The notes beneath the pieces were generated by a model. The model was given only the letters and a program-made list of their open reading frames with translations, was not told the DNA's origin and searched no databases. Shown one piece after another: positions 17,672 to 25,562 of a stretch of DNA of 64,000 nucleotides; the stretch's first letter is position 1; each line of letters opens with the position of its first letter. Made by a program: the position numbers and the translations under genes. The stretch is from Providencia rettgeri (lineage in GTDB: Bacteria > Pseudomonadota > Gammaproteobacteria > Enterobacterales > Enterobacteriaceae): assembly GCF_013255915.1 (NCBI RefSeq), contig NZ_CP053896.1, forward strand, positions 2,666,001 to 2,730,000, written 5' to 3'.

Positions 17672-17689
17672 CTAGCAACTTAGTTGATT

Positions 17690-18817
17690 TTACTTGTCAG
17701 CTTTTGCGCCCCAAATAGCTTCTGCGCTTGGTATGGTCGTATATTTTTGAATTATATCTTTATAGGTATCTTCTGGCTTTAATCCAGAAAACTGTTCTGG
17801 GTAAATAAATGTCGCTAAATATTCTAAGCCAACAATGTTATACGGGTGGTTATAAAAATTATGATAAACACCATATAAACGATTATTTTCTACCGCACTT
17901 ATCTGACTGAATCCTACTCGATTTTTTAATCGACTAAAGCCTTCTTGAGCTTCTTTATCAGATACCCCATAGCCGAATGGCGCTGCTATGCTATTTTTGT
18001 TTGTCCAATGAGAACCAGTGACGATATATACATCAGGTTTAGTGCTAATGACTTGTTCTAATGAAACAACACCTGACGCACCGGGTAAAAATTGACTACC
18101 AATATTATCACCACCCACAGCCTGAATCATTCCACCCCAGCCAGCATTGTTGTGTGTAAAGCAGCATCCATCACCATTCGCCCCAGCTTTTGCCTCAACA
18201 AATACCCTTGGCTTATGTTCAATTTTTTGTGTTTTACTTGTGATGTTATCTAAATGCTCTTGGTAAAAATCAGTATATTCTTTAGCTTCATTTTCTTTAT
18301 TTAAAATGGTACCAAGCAAATCAACACTTTCCTTTGTGTTCTTCACTGGCTCTAAAAAAGTGTCAATATAAACAATTGGTATGTTCGCATCCTTTAATCG
18401 GCTAACAACCCCAGAACCTTCCAACGCTGGCTTGGCTCTTAATTGAGCAATCAAAACATCAGGACGTTGAGCAATAACTTGTTCAGTATTTACTTCACCT
18501 TTGTCATTAAACCCCATGTCAGGGATAGCTTGTATATTCGATTTCCATTTCTGTTCTAGTAAAGAAACTGTCTGAGGGTCTGATTTTTTAAGGTTGTTGT
18601 TCCAAGCAACGACTCTTTCAAACGGGTTACTTCTATCAAGCAATGCTAGAGTTAAAATATCCCTCCCATCTTGAAGAACAACACGCTTAGGCTCTTGGTT
18701 TAAACTTATTTTTTGCCCATCCGTATCCGTAATGGTAACTGGGTATGTTGTTGCTGTTGCGGCTAAAGGAAGTAATGCAGAAAGAGATATTGCTAGCAGG
18801 TGATATTTATTTTTCAT
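17690..18817 (-). CDS. Periplasmic substrate-binding protein of an iron-type ABC transporter (FecB/TroA-like fold), orphan
   Basis: A 375-residue protein from the ATG at 18817 (MKNKYHLLAISLSALLPLAATATTYPV), with a signal peptide and GGAG 8 nt upstream. The family pattern is clear: VTITDTDGQKISLNQEPKRVVLQ, then QVIAQRPDVLIAQ, VDLLGTILNKENEA and SLEQVISTKPDVYIV, as in siderophore- or haem-binding proteins of cluster A-II. A GDGCCFTHNN segment gives an unusual Cys pair. A Fur-box-like sequence lies 29-47 nt upstream of the ATG. No permease or ATPase gene is next to it, so it probably works with a transporter encoded elsewhere, or it is a transferred remnant. Its ligand is not evident. Confidence 0.82.
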   Translation of the reverse strand: MKNKYHLLAISLSALLPLAATATTYPVTITDTDGQKISLNQEPKRVVLQDGRDILTLALLDRSNPFERVVAWNNNLKKSDPQTVSLLEQKWKSNIQAIPDMGFNDKGEVNTEQVIAQRPDVLIAQLRAKPALEGSGVVSRLKDANIPIVYIDTFLEPVKNTKESVDLLGTILNKENEAKEYTDFYQEHLDNITSKTQKIEHKPRVFVEAKAGANGDGCCFTHNNAGWGGMIQAVGGDNIGSQFLPGASGVVSLEQVISTKPDVYIVTGSHWTNKNSIAAPFGYGVSDKEAQEGFSRLKNRVGFSQISAVENNRLYGVYHNFYNHPYNIVGLEYLATFIYPEQFSGLKPEDTYKDIIQKYTTIPSAEAIWGAKADK

Positions 18818-18845
18818 GTTGTACTCTCCATCAAGGGGATGTAAT

Positions 18846-18864
18846 GCTAACAATTATCATTAAC
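18846..18864 (-). promoter_or_regulatory. Fur-box-like operator upstream of the binding-protein gene
   Basis: On the minus strand GTTAATGATAATTGTTAGC matches the 19-bp Fur consensus (GATAATGATAATCATTATC) at 15 of 19 positions. It ends 29 nt before the ATG at 18817. It predicts iron repression of the orphan binding protein. Confidence 0.65.
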
Positions 18865-18918
18865 ATCATCAATAAAAAGTCACTCTGCCATTAACGTTAA
18901 TTAGCAATAGCAAACCAT

Positions 18919-18935
18919 GTATAACAGTGTTATAC
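18919..18935. promoter_or_regulatory. Palindromic operator upstream of the ribbon-helix-helix gene
   Basis: GTATAACAGTGTTATAC is a perfect 8-1-8 palindrome. It sits 5 bp before a TATAATAAT (-10-like, from 18941) and 44 bp before the ATG at 18980, overlapping the likely -35 region. It is a natural autorepression site for the downstream regulator. Confidence 0.6.
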
Positions 18936-18979
18936 GCTGATATAATAATCACTCACTGAGTTAATAACGGACTATTATT

Positions 18980-19396
18980 ATGAGTAAATCTAATCTTATT
19001 GCCTTTCGCCTACCTGCTGAACTGCAAGCCCTGTTTAATGATGCCGTTTCGAACTCTGGCACTGATAAAACAGCGTGGATAGTCTCCGCTATCAAAGAGA
19101 AGCTAAACCGCCCAGACAGCAATCCTGACGTTCGTATGTTATCGCTAGTGGAACGCCTAGAATCATCTGTAGCGTCTTTAATTGCTGGTAAGGCAGATAT
19201 CCCACCGTATACCTATAATGAGTCTACTGTCATTTCTGTGGTTAATTTGGTGCTGTCAGAGGGCGTAGATAACGGGCGCATTATCGCTGAACGAATTAAC
19301 GAGGCTGGCTATCAAACTAAAGGCGGTAAAGCGTGGGATAAGGATATTTATTCAGCGTGGAAACGGCATAAAGATATAGTAAATAAGTTGAACTAA
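18980..19396 (+). CDS. Ribbon-helix-helix regulator with recombinase-like C-terminal helix-turn-helix
   Basis: A 138-residue protein. The N-terminus, KSNLIAFRLPAELQALFNDAV, followed by TDKTAWIVSAIKEKL, is a ribbon-helix-helix DNA-binding fold. The C-terminal part, DNGRIIAERINEAGYQTKGGKAWDKDIYSAW, resembles the helix-turn-helix found in serine recombinases (IAxxLNxxGxxTxxGxxW). The combination suggests a regulator of a mobile element. A perfect 17-bp palindrome with an overlapping -10 lies upstream. The motif AACGGAC occurs at 18966-18972 just before the gene and again in a hairpin after it. Targets other than itself are unknown. Confidence 0.72.
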   Translation: MSKSNLIAFRLPAELQALFNDAVSNSGTDKTAWIVSAIKEKLNRPDSNPDVRMLSLVERLESSVASLIAGKADIPPYTYNESTVISVVNLVLSEGVDNGRIIAERINEAGYQTKGGKAWDKDIYSAWKRHKDIVNKLN

Positions 19397-19455
19397 AGCC
19401 GCTATTGATTTGAACGTATAAAAATTTGTTATCATCGAATTATGCTTTCTATAAT

Positions 19456-19492
19456 AACGGACAATTTGAACTATATTTTATTTTTGTCCGTT
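19456..19492. repeat. Inverted repeat AACGGACAA...TTGTCCGTT
   Basis: AACGGACAA (19456-19464) is exactly complementary to TTGTCCGTT (19484-19492), loop 19 nt, between convergent genes ending at 19396 and 19515. There is no long T-run after it on either strand. TAATAACGGAC at 19452-19462 repeats 18962-18972 exactly, upstream of the RHH gene, so this could be a second binding site rather than a terminator. Confidence 0.5.
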
Positions 19493-19514
19493 AAGTGCTA
19501 AAAGAATCGCATTA

Positions 19515-20168
19515 TTATGATAACTCATTCATTAATCTTGAAAATTCACTCATACATATATGTATTTTTTTCATCCGTTCTTCCGGTGTGTTTTTGTAAT
19601 CATTCGGATGTACCTTATCGGTGAGTATATATAACTCAACATGACCCAAATTTTTTGTCACATTATCTTGTATTTCAATGAAATTACTTCCATTATTTAA
19701 TTTCGTCAAAACTACTACATGGTATTTTAAATTATCAGAAAAAAAACCATTCTTTTTTTCTTTACTTACCCCATCATTGAAAGTAAAACTCGTTCCTGTT
19801 AATTTATCTATTTTTTGATTCCACGTATCACAAAATGCAAAAATATCATTTCTAGTCCATCCAAAATCAAGTTTTAAATCAATGATATTACTACTCACTC
19901 CATCATTCATAATTAATATATCTGGGAAAAATCGTATATTTGCTGTTGATGAGAACACTTGCTGGTCTACGAAATATTGATTACTATCAAGTAAATTTTT
20001 TGATAAATAATCAGCAAATAAATCTTCAAAAATACCTGATATAGAATGACTACGCCCACGAAATACCCTCTTATTTTCAACATATGTTTTTCTTGAATTT
20101 TGATAGGCAAATATCAAGTTCTCTATAATGTCTTCTGGTGACTCGTTTTTATTTTTTAAGTTATTCAT
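19515..20168 (-). CDS. Hypothetical protein with PD-(D/E)XK nuclease signature
   Basis: A 217-residue protein from ATG 20168 (MNNLKNKNE); a TTG 18 nt upstream is an alternative start. Residues about 80-105 read IRFFPDILIMNDG, then SSNIIDLKLDFGW. A PD on one strand, a short loop, then a hydrophobic strand ending D-L-K is the catalytic core of PD-(D/E)XK endonucleases. It is preceded by the helix GIFEDLFADYLSKNL, in the position of the conserved glutamate helix of such enzymes. I know no named family. There is no methyltransferase beside it, so it is not a standard type II system. It is AT-rich like the neighbouring AbiH and unknown genes. Confidence 0.6.
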   Translation of the reverse strand: MNNLKNKNESPEDIIENLIFAYQNSRKTYVENKRVFRGRSHSISGIFEDLFADYLSKNLLDSNQYFVDQQVFSSTANIRFFPDILIMNDGVSSNIIDLKLDFGWTRNDIFAFCDTWNQKIDKLTGTSFTFNDGVSKEKKNGFFSDNLKYHVVVLTKLNNGSNFIEIQDNVTKNLGHVELYILTDKVHPNDYKNTPEERMKKIHICMSEFSRLMNELS

Positions 20169-20186
20169 TAGTATTTCTATTCTCAA

Positions 20187-20683
20187 CTTAGTTTTATCAT
20201 TACCGCTAACTTAGCAAACACATGCTGAAATTATTAGCTATAAGGCCATAATACTAGATAATAGTAAAAAACCTTAACATTTCTCAACAACTAACCATAA
20301 CAATTGATAACAGGCAATTATTAAATAAAGCCAGCCAGAAAGAGACTTTAACGCTACATTTCCACTTCATGGCCAACTACAAATTTGTAATTCTGTTCGC
20401 GGCTTCTATGCTAGTGCGCATTTTGCGGATTTCGTTTTGCGCAGTAATCCCTAATTTTTTAATAATCAAAGCTCAAAGGAGTGAGATTTCGTGAGGTAGT
20501 ATCGAGTGAAAACATAAGGCTTTATTAGGTTATCGTTATCTTAATAGTCGACGTTAGTTTATTAACAAACAGTATAAATACCTACCAACAATAATTCTCC
20601 AATCTTATCAGTTCTGCCACTTTCCCCTGAATTTACTCTACCTGATGGGGGGTATCCAAAGAGCAAAAGACTTAGCAAAGATG
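20187..20683. other. Non-coding stretch in the cargo region
   Basis: No frame longer than about 30 codons with a ribosome site is present. On the minus strand a short open segment, from about 20456 to 20390, encodes GITAQNEIRKMRTSIEAANR before a stop; it has coding-like composition and may be the tail of a lost phage gene. Otherwise nothing is recognisable. Confidence 0.4.
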
Positions 20684-20968
20684 CTATCTAATATCAGTTT
20701 CCCACGAGGCTTGATAACTATTTAACTCATCATCATTCAACTTTCTAAATCTTCCGTTATCAAAAACTAGACATTCAAATTCGGCGTTATCCCATCGTCC
20801 TGCATAACTTAATATCGCTGGTCTGTGATGCTCTTCCCATACAAAAAAACAGGCACTCTTTGCAATCTCTATGTCTTCCTGTTTTCTGTCATTTTTTAAA
20901 TAGAAATAAATACAAGTGACTATTACACCTGCGAGAAAAAATATAATTCTTTGTGTTGATAATTTCAT
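20684..20968 (-). CDS. Small membrane-anchored protein of unknown function
   Basis: A 94-residue protein with one N-terminal transmembrane segment (IIFFLAGVIVTCIYFYL, residues 8-24) and then a soluble part of about 65 residues with two cysteines (KSACFFVWEEHH and EFECLVFDNG). GAGGAATGT directly before the ATG supports the start. It lies 44 nt after a secreted-protein gene and reads in the same direction, so both may form one unit downstream of the tape-measure gene. No family recognised. Confidence 0.65.
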   Translation of the reverse strand: MKLSTQRIIFFLAGVIVTCIYFYLKNDRKQEDIEIAKSACFFVWEEHHRPAILSYAGRWDNAEFECLVFDNGRFRKLNDDELNSYQASWETDIR

Positions 20969-21012
20969 ACATTCCTCATAATTAAAAAAAACACTCCAAC
21001 TTTATGTCAGAG

Positions 21013-21747
21013 TTAATCATGCTTTTCGTAAATCAAATCCAATACTTTTTTAGCGGTATTGAAATTTGTCATATCCATTGTGCTATCAACGTTTTTTTCG
21101 TATGGCCATTGAATAAATCTTGTCGTTACAGTCTTAGCGTTTGCTATTTCATTGATAAGGTCGGCTGACTGCTGGTGGCTGTACTGGCCTTTCTCGCCAG
21201 ACTCAATAGGTTTGCCTTTATCGATTCGAATTAGCGCGGTGGTGTTCGGAAAGTGCTTAGAACCAATAATAGCTTGGTATCCGTTTTTACTCTTAATAAT
21301 TACTAAATCATCTTTCATGATTGCACAGGTGTGTTCATCAGTCATGGCATCAGATTTACAGGCGGTATGCCATGCCTTGCTATCTGAGTAATTTTTACCA
21401 ATTGTCCCTGACCCATCGATATGCTGTATACCTACAGGTACTCCATCGATAATAAAAGTTTCTTTAAATGATACCTTGTATGAATTAGTAGCATAATCAC
21501 TATCTATACCACACAATATCTGACTATCACTTACAATTTTGTTAGTTTCAAATACTGATGCTATTAATGTTATATTTCTATTTTTATCTAACTCCACGCT
21601 AGACGTATCAAAAGAAGAACATCCTAACTGCTTTATTTCAGGAAATTCTTTTATCCTTTTTATTTCCTGCTTTGTAGCGTGATCTACACTTGCAGCCATT
21701 GACATAACAGGAAACAACAAAGCGCCAACCAGAAGAAACCTATTCAT
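21013..21747 (-). CDS. Secreted hypothetical protein
   Basis: A 244-residue protein from ATG 21747: MNRFLLVGALLFPVMSMAASVDHA has a signal peptide cut after AMA-like SMA/AS. A longer frame beginning at 21840 is open but would bury the signal. The mature part has KQEIKRIKEFPEIKQLGCSS, ILCGIDSDYATNS, TACKSDAMTDEHTC and AKTVTTRFIQWPY. Five cysteines are consistent with periplasmic disulfides. It follows the tape-measure gene by 98 nt. I recognise no family; placement beside a tail gene is probably a result of element mosaicism. Confidence 0.65.
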   Translation of the reverse strand: MNRFLLVGALLFPVMSMAASVDHATKQEIKRIKEFPEIKQLGCSSFDTSSVELDKNRNITLIASVFETNKIVSDSQILCGIDSDYATNSYKVSFKETFIIDGVPVGIQHIDGSGTIGKNYSDSKAWHTACKSDAMTDEHTCAIMKDDLVIIKSKNGYQAIIGSKHFPNTTALIRIDKGKPIESGEKGQYSHQQSADLINEIANAKTVTTRFIQWPYEKNVDSTMDMTNFNTAKKVLDLIYEKHD

Positions 21748-21845
21748 CTCTTTCACCAATAAAAATGAGTAATCCAACAATAGTAACGAATCCAACATAT
21801 TTATCAAAGAAAAAGGGCAGAAACCCGCCCCTTTCAGCACCTAAT

Positions 21846-24800
21846 TTATCTCTCTAATATTTTTCTCGTTTTACCATTGGTAGCAAAATCACGTTGGATT
21901 TCTGCAATAGCTTTTTTAGAGCCTTTATCTATTGCTATTTGAACAACTTTCTCTAGTGTTTTATCGCCATTGCCCGTCACTGTTATTGTTTGATTTACAG
22001 TTTGGTGAATGACTACTGTTGATTGTGAGTTTTCATTGGTTTCAGTTGCATTGTTAATGCTAGAGTTATTCGTAGTGTTATTGGTCTGATTAGCAGGATG
22101 AAGGTATTTCATCGCGTACTGGTCAGGATTCGTGCCACTAGAAAACTCAGCTAATAACTTGTCTAAACGAGCTGAGGTATCTTGAGTCATTACTCGCTCA
22201 CCCTTTTCCAACAACCAAGTGCCTGTTTCCGGTACTCTATCAATACCACTGTGCGCCATACCGGTTAAACTTAAATTTCCATACGCTCCTGTAGAAAATG
22301 CATTGGCACTTGAGCTAGAACCGCCAAATATACCGCCACCACCAAACATTCCAGATACAGCATTAGTAATCTGTGCCTGAATAGCAATTCGAATTAAGTC
22401 TTTAATAATCGACTTAGATAAATCGCCAAAGAAGTCACCAATCGCATCAAACGCATTTTTAGAGTTGGTCACAATGTCACTCAGGGCATCAGCCGAGCCA
22501 TCTGTAATGTTTTGCAAGGAGCTAGTGATAAAACCTTCCGCTTGCTGGCTGTAGTTACGCGCGTTATCCATGTAGTTCTGCAAAGCCATGTTTACGCCTA
22601 ATGTCCAGTTACCGCGCATTACATCTTGCTTACCGTGGTAGTCCTCCAGCATTGCTAAACGCTTCTGTAACTCATCAGAAATGAACTGAGTTTCCTTCTT
22701 GTACATCTCCTCAGTCATGCCTGTGGATTTGTCTTGGAATTGCTTCTGTAGGTCAGCTTGTTTGCGCTCAAATTCCGCTTCGATTTGAAAACGCTCTTGC
22801 ATCTTACCTTGTGCTAGTGTCCCCATACCAGCCATTTCTATTGTCTGGTTATAGCGTTTCTGCGCTTGTTCGGCTTCCTCCATCATTTGCTTATGGAATG
22901 ATGCAATTTTCACTTCGGCTTCACGATGCTGAATAGTTTTCTCAATTTCTGCATTGCGCTTCATTTCAAGGGTGATCAGTTCAGCATTAGCAAGTAATGA
23001 CTTCTGATCTGCGGTGAGGGTTTTCTTAGACTTTATGTCGGCAAGCTGCTGCTCCCATTTAACTAATGCTTGTTGCTGGCTGCCTAAGCTGCCGTTGGTG
23101 TCTCGCTGCTGAATTAATACCATCTGCTGTTCTTTGAGGCTTGATAGCATTTTCTGTGCGGCAGATTCTGAGTAAGTGGCGGCTGCCTTGGAGTCTTTTA
23201 ACGCTTGTTGTCGTTTTTGTTGCGCGTCAAATTCAATACCTGCGAGAATACCGGCCTGTTCTATAGTATCTCCATTATAACCTTGCCTTTGAGCATAATA
23301 TTTCGCTTGCTCTACAGCCCTTTTCCTATCCGCCATAGCCGCTATTTCTGCTCGCTTTTGCATATCTTTAATATACTGAGCCGCATCTTTACCGCCATAA
23401 GCTTCCTCAGGTGTTGGTGTCGTCATCATTTCAGTATCAAGATTACGCTTAGCAGCTGCGGTCGCATTCATAAAGCCAATAGCAGCACCTAATGCGTTAG
23501 CGTAATTACGTGTATTCTGTGCTGCTGATTGGAAAGCTTCCTCTGCGCTATTCAACTTAGAATTAAGCAAGCTTTGAGCATCTGCCGCAAACTTCATGGT
23601 GGCTTCTAATGCTTTAGTTTTAACTTCTAGTTCCTGTGTTTTTTTATCTATCTTTCTTTGAACTTCTGCGAGTTTGTCACCATCATTGCCAACAAGTTTA
23701 TAGGCATCCCGTAAACCCATTAAATCCGCTTTAAGTACCCCGATTTCTTTTTGCTGCTCAACAATAGAGTCATAAGCCTTGGAAATGCTGCCTTTTAAGG
23801 CAGTAACAGTCATATCATCAAAGTTATCTCTGAGCCCTTTAATGCTATCCGCAAAGGCTAAGGCTTCTTCTCTGGCTTGCTGAGACTTTTGGTAGAAATA
23901 ATAAATTGCCCCACCTGCCAACATAGCCGCACCAGTTGGGCCACCAATTAATCCTAGGGCGCTTTTTGCCAGACTAGATGCCGATGTAAGCCGTGCTTTC
24001 GCTGCGGTAAGCTCGTCAGTTGCTAGAGCCTGCGCATGAGTTAGTGCTGTTAGACTTGCCGTTTGATTCGCTAATTGCGTTTTGAGTGAAATACGTTGAA
24101 CTTCTGTCGTGGCGGCTGCTTGTTGTGCTTTGGTAGATTCAATCGCTGCTAGCGCTGCGGCTTTGTCAGCTCTAATTTGTGCGATCGTTGCTTTTGTTAC
24201 GTTAACTTGTTCTGTAGCTAATCGCTGGTTAGTTAATGCGGCTGCGGCAGATTTTTTAGTCGTATCGTAGAGGCTGCTGGATAGATTACCTAAATAACGA
24301 GCTGCGCCCACACCAACAAGGCCAGTTAATACTGTAGAAACTTGCTCAAAGTTATCACTAACCCCTGCTAGTGATGCTGAAATATAACGAGTAATACCCA
24401 GACTTTGGTTTAATTCACCATAATAAGCTTTAGCTGAGTTGGTAATTCGTGTAAATCCATCAGCTACCGTATTATCCATCGAGTCAGCTAGCGCATTATT
24501 GGCATCTTTAGCGTGTTGAATTGAGTCCGCCATTATCTTAAACGATATCTTGCTATCCGCCCCAAGCTGCTTAACTTCATTCTCAGTGACTTTAATACCA
24601 CCATTAGTACGTTCTAACTCTTTGGCAATATCGCCCAATAGAGTAGGAGCTGCTCGCATAATGGCATTCCAGTTATCACCCGCAACAGTTCCGGTGATCA
24701 TCGATTTCACTAGCGCGTTATTTGCAGACTCTACCGCTATTGAGCTTGTGGCATTAGCTGTAAATGCCGATGATAAAGATTCTGCGTAGTCGATTGTTTG

Positions 24801-25199
24801 TTGAGTGCTGTATCCAAGTTCTTGCATGGATTTTGCGGCGCCAATATAGAGCTGTTGGGTAATTTCAATATCTTTACCATTACGGTTACTGATTGCTAAA
24901 AAACGCTCCTGAACATTCGCGTAATTCTCTATATCTCCTTCAACTGATCTAAGTGTATTTTTAACCTGTGCGGCGACCTGCCCCCAATCATCAACCAATT
25001 TAATTACCGCACCAATAGACATTGCCCCTGCTGCTGTGGATGCAAGGCGTTTAAATGAGAAACCTAAATTATCTGTTGATTCTGTTGCGTTTTCACCTTC
25101 TCTGGTAAGTCTTTCTAACGCTGTGGCTAATGTTTCTGTACTGCACTGTGCCTTTGAACTATCTAAAATAATCGCTAAGCGTGATGTTTGTTCCGCCAT
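21846..25199 (-). CDS. Phage tail tape measure protein (lambda-like), isolated
   Basis: A 1117-residue protein from ATG 25199 (MAEQTSRLAIILDSSKAQ), with AAGGAA upstream. The N-terminal region matches the TMP_2/lambda-H type: ATALERLTREGENA, FKRLASTAAGAMSIGAVIKL, QVAAQVKNTLRSV, and VESANNALVKSMITGTVAGDNW. Long coiled-coil-rich segments fill residues 340-850, and the C-terminus has the conserved phage tail block with GMAHSGIDRVPETGTWLLEKGERV. Such proteins set siphovirus tail length. No other tail, head, portal or terminase gene is in the element. The frame is intact over 3.3 kb, which is notable for an apparently orphaned gene. Confidence 0.85.
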   Translation of the reverse strand: MAEQTSRLAIILDSSKAQCSTETLATALERLTREGENATESTDNLGFSFKRLASTAAGAMSIGAVIKLVDDWGQVAAQVKNTLRSVEGDIENYANVQERFLAISNRNGKDIEITQQLYIGAAKSMQELGYSTQQTIDYAESLSSAFTANATSSIAVESANNALVKSMITGTVAGDNWNAIMRAAPTLLGDIAKELERTNGGIKVTENEVKQLGADSKISFKIMADSIQHAKDANNALADSMDNTVADGFTRITNSAKAYYGELNQSLGITRYISASLAGVSDNFEQVSTVLTGLVGVGAARYLGNLSSSLYDTTKKSAAAALTNQRLATEQVNVTKATIAQIRADKAAALAAIESTKAQQAAATTEVQRISLKTQLANQTASLTALTHAQALATDELTAAKARLTSASSLAKSALGLIGGPTGAAMLAGGAIYYFYQKSQQAREEALAFADSIKGLRDNFDDMTVTALKGSISKAYDSIVEQQKEIGVLKADLMGLRDAYKLVGNDGDKLAEVQRKIDKKTQELEVKTKALEATMKFAADAQSLLNSKLNSAEEAFQSAAQNTRNYANALGAAIGFMNATAAAKRNLDTEMMTTPTPEEAYGGKDAAQYIKDMQKRAEIAAMADRKRAVEQAKYYAQRQGYNGDTIEQAGILAGIEFDAQQKRQQALKDSKAAATYSESAAQKMLSSLKEQQMVLIQQRDTNGSLGSQQQALVKWEQQLADIKSKKTLTADQKSLLANAELITLEMKRNAEIEKTIQHREAEVKIASFHKQMMEEAEQAQKRYNQTIEMAGMGTLAQGKMQERFQIEAEFERKQADLQKQFQDKSTGMTEEMYKKETQFISDELQKRLAMLEDYHGKQDVMRGNWTLGVNMALQNYMDNARNYSQQAEGFITSSLQNITDGSADALSDIVTNSKNAFDAIGDFFGDLSKSIIKDLIRIAIQAQITNAVSGMFGGGGIFGGSSSSANAFSTGAYGNLSLTGMAHSGIDRVPETGTWLLEKGERVMTQDTSARLDKLLAEFSSGTNPDQYAMKYLHPANQTNNTTNNSSINNATETNENSQSTVVIHQTVNQTITVTGNGDKTLEKVVQIAIDKGSKKAIAEIQRDFATNGKTRKILER

Positions 25200-25391
25200 A
25201 GTATTTCCTTGTGTGAAACCCAATATTTCAATAATTGCAATAATAAACATCAATATTGCATAAAGTGAAATAATTATAGCTAATACAGAACAAAATAGAA
25301 TCAATTTACTGAGGATAATTACAGTGGGTTGTAATGTGATTATAGAGGTAATGAAGGAGGAAGGTGTTGGAAGAAGAAATTGATGCCTAAC

Positions 25392-25421
25392 GTGTATTAG
25401 TTCAAACTTAACTTGGCACAG
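25392..25421 (+). repeat. Left terminal inverted repeat of the 3-kb module
   Basis: It starts GTGTATTAGTTCAAA and ends GGCACAG. It aligns, inverted, with 28409-28436 with a few mismatches and a 2-nt gap. A perfect 10-bp hairpin (GGCTCAGAGC at 25426-25435 with GCTCTGAGCC at 25456-25465) lies just inside. Confidence 0.6.
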
Positions 25422-25562
25422 TTATGGCTCAGAGCTGAATCTATCCTGACAGGTGGCTCTGAGCCAGGAGCGGACATTGCTAACAACAGTTTGTGTGGAG
25501 CAACAAGGGGCAGGTCATAAGAGGCTATATAATTTGGCCTCTTAGCAGCAGGTTATACTTTA

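Noticed and set aside
19515-20168. Type II restriction-modification system
   Set aside because: The nuclease-like core is present, but no methyltransferase gene lies within reach on either side.
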